Positions 23,123 through 34,950 of a stretch of 64,000 nucleotides of DNA are shown piece by piece. Source of the DNA: Taenia hydatigena (Eukaryota; Platyhelminthes; Cestoda; Cyclophyllidea; Taeniidae). Both the position numbers and the translations under genes were made by a program. The notes beneath the pieces are model-generated. The model made no database searches and was not told the origin of the DNA. It saw only the letters and a list, made by a program, of their open reading frames with translations. Position 1 is the first letter of the stretch, and each line of letters begins with the position of its first letter. The stretch spans positions 39,320 through 103,319 of the forward strand of contig JADWOT020000515.1 of the NCBI GenBank assembly GCA_036345935.2, in the 5' to 3' direction.

Positions 23123-23331
23123 ATGCATGTCAACGCCACCATTGAACAAGCTAATTTCTCTACCCGAAAACAAATGTTTAGGCGTGCACACAAGCTACTC
23201 AACCACCTTACGACCACCGTAAATGTAATACCCCATCATAATGCCCAACGGGCGGGCAGAGGCACGAAAGCAAAGGACGGCAGCCAAGTTCTGATGCTGT
23301 ATTTACCCCAAACTCTTACTTGACCACCTCG
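23123..23331 (+). pseudogene. Possible histone H2B relic
   Basis: The plus-strand frame from ATG 23123 gives HVNATIEQA, aligning loosely with the family's FVNDIFERI, and near its end AQRAGRGTKAK, aligning with AKHAVSEGTKAV. The codons around GTC AAC and GGC ACG AAA GCA match well; the middle is badly diverged. A degenerate stem-loop-like ctcttacttgaccacc follows at 23313. The position, divergent from the H2A relic and next to H4, supports the call, but the similarity alone is weak. Confidence 0.45.
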
Positions 23332-23411
23332 CACAGTGTGCTTACATCACCTTGTCTCCATTGTTAATGGAACATGTAAGGGTTAATACAGGCTACGACG
23401 AGTTGTTGAAA

Positions 23412-23430
23412 GTGCTCCTGAGCAGAGCCG
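23412..23430 (-). terminator. Histone-type 3' stem-loop remnant (H4)
   Basis: On the minus strand, about 50 bp after the H4-like stop codon, GGCTCTGCTCAGGAGCACTT resembles the histone-mRNA stem-loop with its A-rich flank (aac before, acttt after). The distance from the stop codon is normal for replication-dependent histone genes. Confidence 0.6.
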
Positions 23431-23477
23431 TTAAAGCATTCACACAACAGGCGCAGCGGTATCTGCCCTATCATCGA

Positions 23478-23747
23478 TCACAAGACAACCCAGCCAATGA
23501 AGCTGCAGGAAGTGCGTCTCCGACGTCTAAGGGCAAAGACCACGTTCATTGCAGTGACGACTTTATGCCGTACGTGCTTAGTAAGCGTGATGTCGTCGCG
23601 GATTACGTCCTTTAAAAGGACCTTCAGCGTATCTAGAATATGTATGCAGACGAGATTGGAGCCACGTCTCACACGCCATGGGAGGCCATGCGGACGGCCT
23701 ACGCTATTTATAGATCTCTGTGCATACGGAGCCCCTCTACTGATCAA
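23478..23747 (-). pseudogene. Diverged histone H4 copy (open frame retained)
   Basis: The C-terminal half aligns without gaps to H4: LKVLLKDVIRDDITLTKH against LKVFLENVIRDAVTYTEH, then KVVTAMNVVFALRR against KTVTAMDVVYALKR, and RTSCSFIGW against RTLYGFGG. The upstream part (RPHGLPWRVRRG) aligns with KPAIRRLARRGG with a few codons lost before LKV. The lysine-rich acetylated tail is not recognisable. The frame has no stop across about 89 codons, so it is either an old pseudogene that happens to stay open or a very divergent H4-like protein. Loss of the tail and of core residues makes pseudogene more likely. A stem-loop remnant follows at 23412. Confidence 0.8.
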
Positions 23748-24153
23748 TCAGCAAGTCACAATTTATACATCGACGTATTTGCGTCTATTTAATACGTACC
23801 AGTGCAACCACAACTGCTAATTGTGACCAGTATGTTGCTTTTATGCAAATCTTATTATTTATTCTTATCATACACATGCGCATCGAATAAAATGTAAGTG
23901 GTACTGAGCATATTTTTGAACATAAATAAACGATGATAATAAATAAATAATTTGCGGGCTAAACAATCATGCAATCACAAAAGCTAATTGTCAATGCAAA
24001 AAATATGAAAATGTGTTAAGGTGCATGCACCAGCATCGACTATCTCTACAGTCAATGTTCCAACAACCATACATCTAGCACATCACGGAGCAAGAGATAC
24101 TTGATAGCCTCTCTTCTGGTCCAACCGACGATTGAGAATGCGGCAGCTCCACG

Positions 24154-25465
24154 ATGATGGTAAGTTGTATGGGTTTATTTACACACATCTTTTTCTCTTT
24201 TCCTCCTTTCACTAAAAGTGTCTCTTTGATCTTCCCCACTTTCTTTACGCCGCTGCTTTAGAACAAGAAGTTGCTGAATGCATATTATTTAGTAGGCAGT
24301 GAGAGAGTGCTTCGAGGTAACTTGAAAGGCTCACCACAAACGGCACGTCTGTTTACATTGTGTTAGAGACAGTAATCCACACTTACAAGTAAGGCTATCG
24401 AGTGTCGTAATGTGGATTGTAATGAAATTGTAAACAAAATGTTGTCAAATGTTTGCATTTTGGAATGGAATAATGAGTTGCGGAACCTGTGATGCAAAAC
24501 GCATCGATTAAGAATTTTAAGGACAATAACAACCTTTGATTTGCGCTTTGAATGCCAAGTAGTAATATTTTTTAGATAAAATAGTCGCCTCTAGATTGTC
24601 ACTGCGCGGAACATTAACGTTGTCGATTCATTTGTAGCCCAAGGTCGCCAGTAGCACGCCCTACGGAAACAGTGCTAGCAACTCACAGAAGCGTTGGTTG
24701 AAGGGGAGCTTCGGAACATTACACTCTCAAAGAATTTTTGCTAGTGTCAAGGATCTTTCTTAAAGACGTTGGCTGTTTGATTCCGCCTGTTCCCAAGAGG
24801 AATCGGATCACCGCCTTTATAGGCCAGAGGCTTTGATGATTCCATGTGTACAGGTATGTAGCATTTTTGAACTAGAAAGCAGAGGCGGAGCTAGAGTTAA
24901 AGAGATTTATGCGCGTTTTGTGCTCTTTTAAAAGTTAAGCCTCCGTTTTTCGTTCTTGACCATCTGTGAGCTGATGGCATGATGTGCATCATCAAGCTGA
25001 GGCAAAATGTTAGGTGTGGCGCCCGCATACAGATAGCCGCCTCAGCGTTTGATCGTTTTGTTAAAAGCATGCTCTTGAGACCGTCATTTATTTAAAGTGT
25101 AAATATTTTGTGAAATACTGGTGTTGGGTTTGCAGCTGCCTTAGAGCGTAAGGGCGTGATTACAGTTTTGCTTCCTTGCTTTCGGTTGTAGGATAGAAAA
25201 CAATTCCGCCCGCATTTGCTAGTGTTGCTAACTCAACTGAAGCACTCTGGTGGGGGTTTGCGACCACTTCTACTAGGTGTTTGCTACGAACAGAGTAGGT
25301 GAGATTTTGCCTATTTCCATGGTGCCTGTCTTACTACACGATCTTCCTGTCTCCCGTATCGTGTAATATCTCTATTTCGACACGCTGTTGTTGACCGGGC
25401 ACACTTTTCTTCGCATCCATGTTGTGGCTTCTAGGCTGATTGCTTAAAATATGATGGTGAAATAG
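24154..25465 (+). CDS. Plus-strand multi-exon candidate, unrecognised
   Basis: A possible first coding exon ends ATGATG|gtaagt (24154-24159). A 102-nt intron with a strong tract (ccgctgctttag) follows, then exon 24262-24316 (NKKLLNAYYLVGSERVLR, donor CGAG|gtaact). Exon 25223-25298 (acceptor cgcatttgctag, donor AGTAG|gtgaga) joins in phase and reads LLTQLKHSGGGLRPLLLG. Further exon-like intervals are 24638-24763 (PKVASSTPYGNSASNSQKRW, ends TAA), 24800-24853 (donor ACAG|gtatgt) and 25435-25465 (acceptor gttgtggcttctag, donor ATAG|gtaaga). Their phases do not all agree, so they may be alternative exons, another gene, or false positives. No family was recognised. Confidence 0.38.
24351..24435. 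repeat. Imperfect palindrome
   Basis: The segment begins gtttacattg and ends attgtaaac. Internal arms aatccacac and tgtggatt are complementary, separated by a loop of about 25 bp. It could be a very small inverted-repeat element or a hairpin-forming transcript. It lies in the first long intron of the plus-strand candidate. Confidence 0.45.
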
Positions 25466-25539
25466 GTAAGAGTGAGGCCAGTCTGAAGCGTGCATGAGCA
25501 CGCAGTCCATGCGCCTAGATATTGCATTGTTATTTTGAT

Positions 25540-25830
25540 TAAGCTCTGCAATTTACGGAATGTAGAGCTTCAAATTCGATTGGCCTGCCACCTAATAGGT
25601 TATTGAAGACTAGAGTTGGTTTGGCCCAATTTTTTCCAAAAGGATGTTTAAAGCCACCCTACAAATCTGTCGTCAGCACTTTATGCTTAAATAAGGAAAC
25701 TGAACCGCGACTGGGAATTGGTGTAAAGGTTGCACTTAATATGCTACGAATGAAATAGTTGCATAATCCATTCCCAAAACACCTTTCAAACATCAACAAA
25801 CTAGTCGGGTACTGAGTTCGTTGCCTACGC
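25540..25830 (+). repeat. Dispersed repeat R4, copy 1
   Basis: It aligns by eye with 34690-34950: ccaaaaggatgtttaaag / ctaaaaggatgttcaaag, then aatatgctacgaatgaa / aatgtgctactaatgaa, in order and spacing. No coding domain. Confidence 0.55.
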
Positions 25831-26269
25831 AACACATAACAAACACTGGTCTACTACTCTAAAAGGGCAGATAAGTTCGAACATTTAGGAAGAGTTATCA
25901 GAGAAATGCGCAAATTTTCCCCTTGTATTAGACCACTGTTTTTCTGCATACACAAAATTCATCACCAGACTTGGTCGCCATTGTGATTTCAGTCTTTTCC
26001 ATTTATTTTCTTGAGTTTGATTTGCAGTTGAAAGCAATAGAGATGGATTTTAATTAGGGGAAGAACAAAAATGCAGTCTTTCTAAGGTTGGTAATCAAAC
26101 AGAGAAGCGTCTGCATTAATTCTATCGCACCAGTTAGTGCCAGAGCGTAGCATTGCAAGACTTGTTTCCATGGGAGCATCAGTATCTGCTCACTATACCT
26201 ACCTCTTATGAAAAGTTCTGATCTCTATTAGTTGGAAATGAGCATAGGTTTGTTTGTTTATGCATACTT

Positions 26270-26480
26270 GAAGGATTTTTTCTCATTATGACACTTTAGT
26301 GGTGATCTGTACAGCCAGAACATCTGCCGACTTCTTAAGAGCCAATGAGGAGGGACAATTAGGGGTTTGGACCTGTTTAACACTGGAATATGAGACTTGA
26401 AGTAGGGCTTGAACAAGAATTGCACAAGAGGAACGCAGTGAATGTTCAACATTAGTAGGCAAGGGTGTCAATCTAATCAG
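26270..26480. repeat. Dispersed repeat R5, copy 1
   Basis: It aligns with 27835-28060 in the same orientation: agtggtgatctgtacagcc / agtggtgatctgtagaccc, followed by gagccaatgaggaggga / aaagccaacgaggacag. No domain was recognised on either strand. Confidence 0.6.
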
Positions 26481-27059
26481 ATAATAATCCATTCGAAATA
26501 AACACGAATTCGGGTAAAATGTGTCATCATCACCAAGTTGGGCCTAGCATATATTTGAGTTTCCTCGCGTTTCCATAATTCCAGGGTTATTAATTTAAAC
26601 TACTGCTTATGTGCTTTGCCCAGGATGTTAAGCTAATGAATTTTGTATATAATGCTTTATTTTCTCCTTAAACAGGCTTCCATCCTCTCGTGATCAGCCT
26701 CAGCGAATCAGGCCGAGGTAAATGGAATAATAGGAACAAGACTCTCTACTTTTCGGTATTCGCAGATTGTTTGCCAGATATTTGTCCTTGGCTAGTGGTT
26801 GAAACTAATTGGATTTAGAATAATTGCATTTTCGGATTTATAAGCATAGCTCGATCTAATTCGAATTATTAGCCAGTGTGACAGATTGCTGACGTGAGAG
26901 AGATGCTAGCTTTTTCAGAGTACCAAATCGACCTACTAAGAGACAGCTTGGCACAAAACACAAAAATGGTCCCATTGCGATGATGTAGCGGTTTTTCGAT
27001 TTCGGTATGAACTCTTATCGACTTTCGGAGAAGGCGATTCAAGTTTCCACGCAGACCAT

Positions 27060-27171
27060 CTCTGCCATTATGTGCAGCTCTCTCCTAGTGACTTGGGTTA
27101 TCCAAAGCGACCAACATCCTTCTCTGTGTGACATTCTGGTGCAAATATCGGCTACGGTTGTCAAGGTGAAG
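27060..27171 (+). CDS. Weak internal exon candidate
   Basis: After an acceptor-like aagtttccacgcag the phase-0 frame runs to a donor TCAAG|gtgaag and contains SDQHPSLCDILVQISATVV. There is no partner exon in agreed phase and no family. Confidence 0.22.
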
Positions 27172-27834
27172 TCTGTAAATACTCGCGTTCTTGGACATGA
27201 TTTTGGGGACTGTGTTTACACAGAGGAGGACCCTGGAAGCGTAGGGTATTAAAGCCTTTGATTATGGGGCCTGCTACGGTGGAAACTGCTACTACAGGAG
27301 TGGATAATAAAGGAATATGCAAGGACTTTTATGAATTCACGAAGTGCCCAGCTGGTGGATGATTCACCGAACCGTTCCAGGGTCATAGTTTTATCGCTAG
27401 TTGCAGCTGCTGGAACTGAAAGGTCAATAGTAAACTAGGATGAATGGCGGTTCCGTCAACACGACAAAGGGTGATCGTGCACATTTTCTCGCATTTTGCT
27501 CGTCACTGGTTCGTGCCTCTCCATCAGACTCGCACTCATTTTCTGCTTTCTAATCTTGCAATGACAACGGTTCCAGCTTTCTATGTCCGGAGTCGCAAAT
27601 ATCCTGCTTTTCAAAACTTTACATTTAAACCACCCTCATACCTTCGCAATCATCTGCTATCCCTTTCTGGCAAATGACACTGCATGGAACACGAGAACAT
27701 CCTCTCCATTTGCGGCTCTCACGCGTCCGGATTCGCAGCGAGTACGACTACACAAAGCAGAGTAGCATGTGTCTTTAGACGGTTGCGTATATTACAATGG
27801 CCTGATTTGTTCATTTACGCGTATTTATAGAGTT

Positions 27835-28060
27835 TCTTGACTACGATACTCGAGTGGTGATCTGTAGACCCAGAGAATATGTTGACTTCAAAAAGCCAAC
27901 GAGGACAGACGAAAATTGAGCACAGATCTTCATAACATTTGAAGATTAGGATTTGAGCGATGCTTGTACAAACACTGTGAAGTCGAAAATCTATAAAAAA
28001 TTGATGAATTTGGAATATGGTTAAATTAGAAAATTGCATCAGGTATGACTTCGGGGTTGC
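27835..28060. repeat. Dispersed repeat R5, copy 2
   Basis: Partner of 26270-26480, about 1.5 kb apart in the same orientation and diverged. The two may be internal parts of one larger element. Confidence 0.6.
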
Positions 28061-28776
28061 TCTATTTTCATCATTCTCCTTAAGGCTACGAGGCATAAAG
28101 TTTGGTCAAATGCTTAAGGTTTTGCTAACTATCGATGGTGTGCGAAGAAAGCTGCAATAAAAAATGGTGCTAAGAAGGATCAGATTACAAAATATTTGAA
28201 ATGCATTTATAATTGCGGTTGTCAGATTTTGATAGGTAATGGCATCATTCACAATGATTGATGACCCCTTCAAAGCACATACAGTCTGGTGGAAAGTAGG
28301 ATCCGAATTGCTAGTGATATCGAGTAGGCTCTAGTACCTAGCTGGATTTCCTATTATGTGTATTGCAGACTCTGCTCAGTTATAATCCTAGGGGCACTAA
28401 ATTGACCATAACTGAAGATATAAATAGCAGGTTAGGAATGAGCTAGGATCTATTACACCTTGAATGTAGCCGTATTTACCAACACTGATTAATAAGTTTA
28501 TCAAGCGCGGTTTTAATGCGATTGGTGTTGTGACGCAGTCTGTGTTTGTGATTGTTAAGAAATAGGAAGCTAGGGGAGAATCGCATGTTCATTCCAAGAT
28601 TTGGTTTGTTAAATAACCTCTTCGCTTGCAGTGTGCCGCTGTTTGAATGGGCAAGGATCATTTTATGCATTAAGCAACGCAAATTCAACAGATTGCAAGC
28701 ATGTGTAACGTTGGCACGTTCCAGGGTTGTCTTCTGTTCAAGGCGTTTTGCATTTTATTTCCTCAAATGTGGCCAG

Positions 28777-29060
28777 TCTGGCGCTACGGCTCTTGGAATG
28801 CTATTTTTACTGAGAAGACCCAAGGCCTATCCATTATCGCTACTTCACCTCTTTTAGAAGGCAGCGACAATGGTGTCTCATTCATCCAACCATTCCGTTC
28901 ATAAAGCTTGTCTCTTTTGTTGCTACCAGAAGAAGGCCGGTACGAATTCTACTTCTTTTCGAACAAGCAAAAGTTTTTGCATGACTGTGGTCCTTATGAA
29001 CGCATCGTCGTATACAACGCTGTGCAAATCCCTTACCCGTATTGTTCTACAGAATTATAG
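28777..29060 (+). CDS. Two 3' exons of an unrecognised plus-strand gene
   Basis: Exon 28777-28872 (acceptor atttcctcaaatgtggccag, donor CAATG|gtgtct) reads WRYGSWNAIFTEKTQGLS and ends leaving one base. After a 57-nt intron ending ttttgttgctaccag, exon 28930-29060 continues in phase with EGRYEFYFFSNKQKFLHDC and IVVYNAVQIPYPYC, and stops at TAG 29058-29060. Aromatic-rich, non-repetitive content and an exact phase match favour real coding sequence. No family was recognised and no AATAAA was found close by. The upstream exons could lie at 24-27 kb. Confidence 0.45.
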
Positions 29061-31400
29061 GACGGTTGTCCTGCATACCAACAATTAAGTTTTCTGTCTT
29101 TGCGTATAGGCAGATTAGTGACTGATGATCCATTATTGAAACCCCTCCATATTAGATTGTGTCAAATCCCCCAACACCGGATGCGCAAAAAACACTTGAC
29201 ATTTTGCTAAACATCTTAAGCAAAGTTTGGCATCCATGCAAAAAGACGGCGTGTTTTTGTTCTTCTTTTTCCCTTTGAGACCATATTGGTCACAGCTGCC
29301 TTTTTAGTGGCAGTAGTCTGTACGGTTGGGTCGACGCTTGATTAAAAGTCGAGAAGGTCTGAAAGTAATACAGATCAGAGCGTTTACGCTGGCCTTTTTA
29401 ACGCTTCATTGTGTTTCATCCCATTTTTGGTGCTGTTCAGTCCCTCGCTTGTTTTACGCGGTCTTTAGTAGGTTCCCTCCATCTGTAGAGAAATTGACAT
29501 TTTTTCGGATTTAAGGTAAGGTTTGTAGAATATGCGGGTTAAATTATTTTATCTTCTCACTGTCTGCTTTGCCGCTTTTGCATGCTAGTATTCTGACCAT
29601 CTGTTTTGCATAGAAGACCAGTTTTTCCATAGAGAAAGGCTGGCAAACTGTCTATGCGAAGTAATATAAACGACTGCTTTGCCGCTCCTAAATTCAACAT
29701 CCTAAGGTCGATGAAAGGTCGTAGCAAAAAAGGAAATTTTCAAAGGCTTTGGCGGCTTTAAAAAATTGCACTTAATTGTCTTTACAAACATATAGTTCGC
29801 TTCCTTTGGAAGATGAGATAGAATTTGTCAATGTGATTGTCGAATTAGTTTACATTAACCGGGACTGATCTGCATTGTAATAGCTAGTTTGTTCTTAAGC
29901 CACGTCAGTTAAGGAACTCAATTTAAACCTTGGATGCTTTATTAACATATTCGCCTTTTGTTTTCCCATAACAAGCGAATTGAACAATGAGAGTTTCCTT
30001 ACTTGAGGTAATCGAATGGGTGCGGTGTTCATGGCTACACTAGCTCAGAGCACACATTCTCTTGACAAATACAAACACTGTTCGACTTATGTCCTCCATG
30101 AAAAGACCTAGCACCAGCACATGAGCTGATCCTGCAGCTCGGAACACACCACAAGTTCTATCTCCCATGGAACAAGTTACATTTCAATCAATGGAAACTA
30201 TCTCAGCTTGAAGTAGCCTGATTCGAAACGCACACCTTGCACTTGGTTAGTCGCTGCTCATCACAACTAGATGAGATGGAAGTCACGTTACTAATGCAAT
30301 AAAGGTCCGCTAATGATGGCACGTGTAGATGCTAACCATAATGTATGCTCTAGGAATGGTGACGGCAAAGAATATAAGGAAGTAGGAGGCAAGATATGCC
30401 GCTCCTACAAAATGCTAGAAGTTGAATGAAATTGGATGAAAGCATGACAGTATATTGTGGTGAGAATTATTTGTCTTTGCATTAACTCGCTATGAAAAAC
30501 AGCAGTGGTTGAATCTTAATTTGCTTAAAGTCGTGAAGGCTACAAGATTTATGTCAGAGGCATCACGATAAGATGATAAAAGGAGACTCCCTGCTCTGTC
30601 ATTCCTGCGTCACACTGTGCCATTCTACGTCAGGTTACGCTGCGGTGAGATAGTCTGTGCCACTCTGCACAGCTACGCTCAACCCCATTTTACTTTTGCG
30701 CTGCAATGCCCAATATTCAGGCAATAAATTCATCATCGTAGACCACTCAATGCAAAGCGAAATCAAAGGTGAGACAGGAGAATTGGATAATTCCGACTAG
30801 CAGATCCTTAGAATTGTGTCGTATCAAGTGGGTGCTAACTGCCATGTCTTTTTCAAACTACAGGCAAAAAGAAATCTGTAAAAGCAGCAGGTTTGATCCT
30901 GATTCGACCAGGTAGAATCAGAAGACATCAATACCGGCAGGTTCCCTTTTTACCACACGGCTTTGGAGCTCTATCCATTCATATGCATGCCACTCATTCA
31001 CCACCAGAGATTAAGCACATTGACTTACGTCCTCTTTGACGCCCTATCGTGAGAGCACTGAGAACCAAAATTGCTAAACCTACTCAGTCAAGCACAGAGC
31101 CTACTTCTACCTACCTACTAAAGTGCCTGTAGGTGTGCACTTCCTGCTTGCCGGCCACTAGTCATCCTTCTTCCACCGCATCTTTTACACTACAAATGAT
31201 CAAGGATCATTCAAGCGTAGGAGAGTAATTGACTAAGATGTGCGACCTTGTCCTCATTGTTCTCTTAAAAGCAGGAGCCATTTAGCAGAAAGGGTGCCGT
31301 AGGACGAGGCAAGTATTTAAAATATTTCTAAGTTCGTGTATATTGTTCGGATTATTCCATTATTGTGGGAGGAAATCCAATATCCATTGCATTTCTAATG
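29061..31400. other. No supported gene
   Basis: AT-rich DNA with no exon passing splice and frame checks. A 62-codon plus frame at 29326-29514 lacks signals. A short near-palindrome with ggtttgatcctgattcgacc lies near 30890. Confidence 0.4.
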
Positions 31401-32620
31401 TTGATATGCGTTAAGTGGTTTCGCGTAAGGAAAGCAAGTATACAAAGACACTACCAAAATTTGCACACTGCCACACCCTAGCACCAACTCATCCACGCAC
31501 CCAATTACCAGTCATCGGCGGTGAAGTTTCACATTATGCTCTTCACAAGAACGCCGAAAGGAAAGGCTTAATTTAAGGAAAATCTCTATCAAATCATACA
31601 GTAATGCTATAGAGTGTGAAACATGGAAAAATGTGATTAGTTTCTAACTGCGGAAACATTTGGACCTCTGTGATGACCAATCTTGCTGTTTACTCTGAGT
31701 CTTAGGTATGATTTCGGCCCTAAAAGTGTAACGAAGGAAGACCATGAAAGATTGCATTAAAGAGAGAAAGAGAGGAGTTAAAAGATCGTACTTATCTACT
31801 ACGGCCAAGCCTAGAGAGGAAAGATACCAACGAACGAATGGAGGCTCAATTTTGGCTACCGTAACATTCTATGTATTAGTCGTAAGACGCTGAAAAGTAA
31901 CCTAAAGAGGCATATAACTGCTAAGGTGCCTATTTAATTGCTACGCCAGCCGTGCTTCAGTAGTTACTGGCGCCGCAAATCCGCTATTGCACTTTACTTT
32001 GATCTTAGGGATCCATTTGCTGCGCCTTATGCTTCTAGACCCATGTCAAATAATCTTAATATTCCGCTTGCACAGCTTTCACATGCACCCGGCTATGCGG
32101 CTGTGGAAATTGCTGTTACAGCACAAATGCGTGACATGAGGTTGTATGAGCTAAAGCCATGCACTCCCGCAACGTGAGTCGCAATGGGATCTAAACTTGT
32201 GGCAAAATGCAGTGGTGGTTAGTAAAATCAATGCCGTCAAAGTTTAACGAAGATGACAGTTACGCCAGAGGCAAAACGCACTGACGAAATGTGTAAACCT
32301 GTACTTTGATGTAGTTAACATCGTGATTTCCTATGCCAAGTATGAGCAGTGCAGTCAAGGGGAGAATTTTCGAATGATAGGTCTACAAGGCAGCGAAATG
32401 TATGACAACGGGTATTAAGTGTGCAAAAACGCTGGCTAGAGGGAGTGGTTTGCTGAGAAACACTTACGTCAGAGAATGACTGCGGTGCAGTAGTTCATTA
32501 AGACGACGAATATTTAGGCGCTGGAATACCGGAGCCAAACGGAGGGGCTGCGATGCTGCTACCATATTTGTAAACAAACACACGACCTCTCTGTTGGCTA
32601 CTTTTTAGTCATTTCTCAAG
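31400..32620 (+). repeat. Dispersed repeat R6, copy 1
   Basis: Collinear with 42940-44060 over more than 1 kb. Shared blocks include gtgtgaaacat, ctaactgcggaaaca / ctagctgcggaaaca, gccgtgcttcagtagtt / gccgtacttcagtaatt, and tgcagtagttcatta / tgcagtagttcataa. Indels and substitutions are many. The 79-codon frame inside (31938-32177) is not conserved in the other copy, so it is not a gene. Confidence 0.65.
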
Positions 32621-32929
32621 CCAAGGACCTTAACGTAACGCTAAAAATGTACTCTGAGGCCATTTTGAAGTTGCTTAGTTAGCAACAAGTCCCCTCTAAT
32701 TCCCACACCCCATAGCATGATTGTATGATTTGATAGATTTTCGAATGTATAAGCCGTTCTTTTTAATAGTCATGCGGGTATCGTAATGGAGATGGCAGCC
32801 TCAACAGCAATTGTTGCCAAAGTGCGCGAGTGAGTAAGGAATGGAGAAGGGTGGCGCTCAAATTCATTCTCCTCCTACAATGCTACAAGAATGATAAATG
32901 AGACAAAAGTTTAGTGCAAGAACTGCCAC

Positions 32930-34020
32930 AAGTAATTGCAAAGTCAGACAAGCTGCTATGCTATAATCCTGATAAATTTTAAACCCAAATAGGCAAAATA
33001 TTCCGCCGCTCTACATGCTTGTGTCATTTTAACTTCCTCTGCCAAAATAGGCTCCTTTACTATCAGCTAGGTCCAAATTCGTATCATATAACGCAAGAAA
33101 CGGCACAACAATCAGCGACAGACTGAACAGCTAAGCAAAAATTTTAAAATTTGAGATATAAATCAATAGAACAGTACTCAGCTGTGTTTTATATTGAAAT
33201 CACCGAAATTTTATTGCGGTTTTCACTAGATTGTGTTTTGCTAATGATCTGTGCTTCATTGGATCAAAAGAAACCTTACATCGAATATTTTTGCCTTATG
33301 CATGCATTGGTCTAAGGCATTAGTCAAAATTAATATCAATTATGTATTTACTATGGTAATGAACGTAGTCAAATCCTCTTCTCTTATTGCCTTAAAGACT
33401 TCTGAGTAAAACTCTGCAGCTGTTGAACAATTTAGAATGTTGTTTACACTGTTTACAGGTGAAGGTTTTATGCCGAGTCGTATGGAGCAATTTGCTGCGT
33501 ATTAAAAAATAATTTTTGTAATAAATTCTGACTGCTAATTTATGCATGATAGGCAGGATAAGAAATCATAAAATGCAATTCATTCATACCTGCGTTGCAT
33601 GCGAGGTAACGCCAAAGGCGTAATTCCGCTTCCGATTCGGTCGCTAAAGAGACCATGCTTAACAAATTATGCTCCAGTTAAACGCGTTGCATTCTGCAAA
33701 GTCATTCTTATCAAGTATCCCCCATTAATTAAGATAAGACCACGAAATATGTTGCCTATTTTTGCAAAAGCATGGCATTTTAGTGTGGAAACGGATTTAG
33801 TTTACCAACAAGACGAGAAGCAGTTACCGCCAGTGACCTTGAAAATGGTAGGCGAATTGCATAAATAAAATACCTGTTAGTTTTGCAAAACATGCGGTCA
33901 GCAGTTAATTTGTGTCTTGTAAAAAACAAAGCTAAAATGTGTTTATTTCTGCTTTTGAACAATACGTGGAGTATTTCATTTAACATTGGAGATTAAATAA
34001 TTAAGTTGTATAAGCCTTAC
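32930..34020 (+). repeat. Dispersed repeat R1, copy 3
   Basis: Collinear with about 5280-6600: tgcttgtgtcat followed by an R1 unit core, then aatttatgcatga, aaaatgcaatt(t/c)attc, the cagttaccg tail and a decayed 3' end. Frames inside are not conserved between copies. Confidence 0.6.
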
Positions 34021-34689
34021 TAGAACAAAATCCATCATTAATCATAAGCATGTGCTCATATTTAGCAAAGAGTGCTTTGTTTTTATTTGTTATATTCGTG
34101 TCTCGAAATAAGGTGCTACAACATCGTCTCTTAGGCATCATTATCAAATATCATCCCTTTTCCGAATCTAGAACTGGATCTTCCCAGCTCCACTACAGGC
34201 ATATCCCGCATTATTGATAGGTTCACAGTGGTATACAACATACTGGACACTCCATGGCACAAAGCAGTGCCCATCGCATGGCATGATAGGTGAAGACGAG
34301 CTTCGTTTCACCCAATTTAAACACTTGTAAACATAGCTGCGGCGCTTATCAATAAGGCATAATCTTGTGCTTTCTGCTGACCCGCAGGCGTTGAACACGC
34401 ATGCTCCTCAAGAAGAGGCATATGTCCGTTTAATTTATGCATAACAGATATACTCACAAGTTGAATGAACTCCAAGGGATTGTCTGTTTTGCATCTTCCT
34501 CTCTGTGTGAGCGGCTGTGTAATTGCAGTCACATTGGCAGACGGAATTTTGACTACTTCAGATTCCTCTCTTGCGATTACTTAAAGACAAGGCGTTCTAA
34601 ATTATTGGAGAAGCATGCACAGCGTATATGGCAAGCATAACATATAGTTTACCGAATATTTTTATCGCCAGTCTAGTTAGGAACCTCAA

Positions 34690-34950
34690 TCTATGTAATG
34701 TTGTGCTTCGAATTCTTGCAGCTTGTCACCTATCAGCTAATTGACAAGTAGGTTTAACTGCTTTAATCCCTTCTAAAAGGATGTTCAAAGTCAACTTGTG
34801 AAATCAATTTTGGAAGTTTACTGCCTGACCGAGTGAGCCTAAGTGAGAATGCGAATTCGGTGTAGAGAGTGAAATTAATGTGCTACTAATGAAGGAGTTG
34901 AATGAGCCATTACTAAAGCCCGTCTCAACATCAAGGGATGAAATGGATAA
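34690..34950 (+). repeat. Dispersed repeat R4, copy 2
   Basis: Partner of 25540-25830, see the shared blocks there. It continues weakly to about 35100. Confidence 0.55.

Noticed and set aside
30880..30905. Possible B box of a tRNA-like SINE (ggtttgatcctgattcgacc)
   Set aside because: No A box at the right distance on either strand. The sequence is nearly self-complementary, which explains the resemblance.
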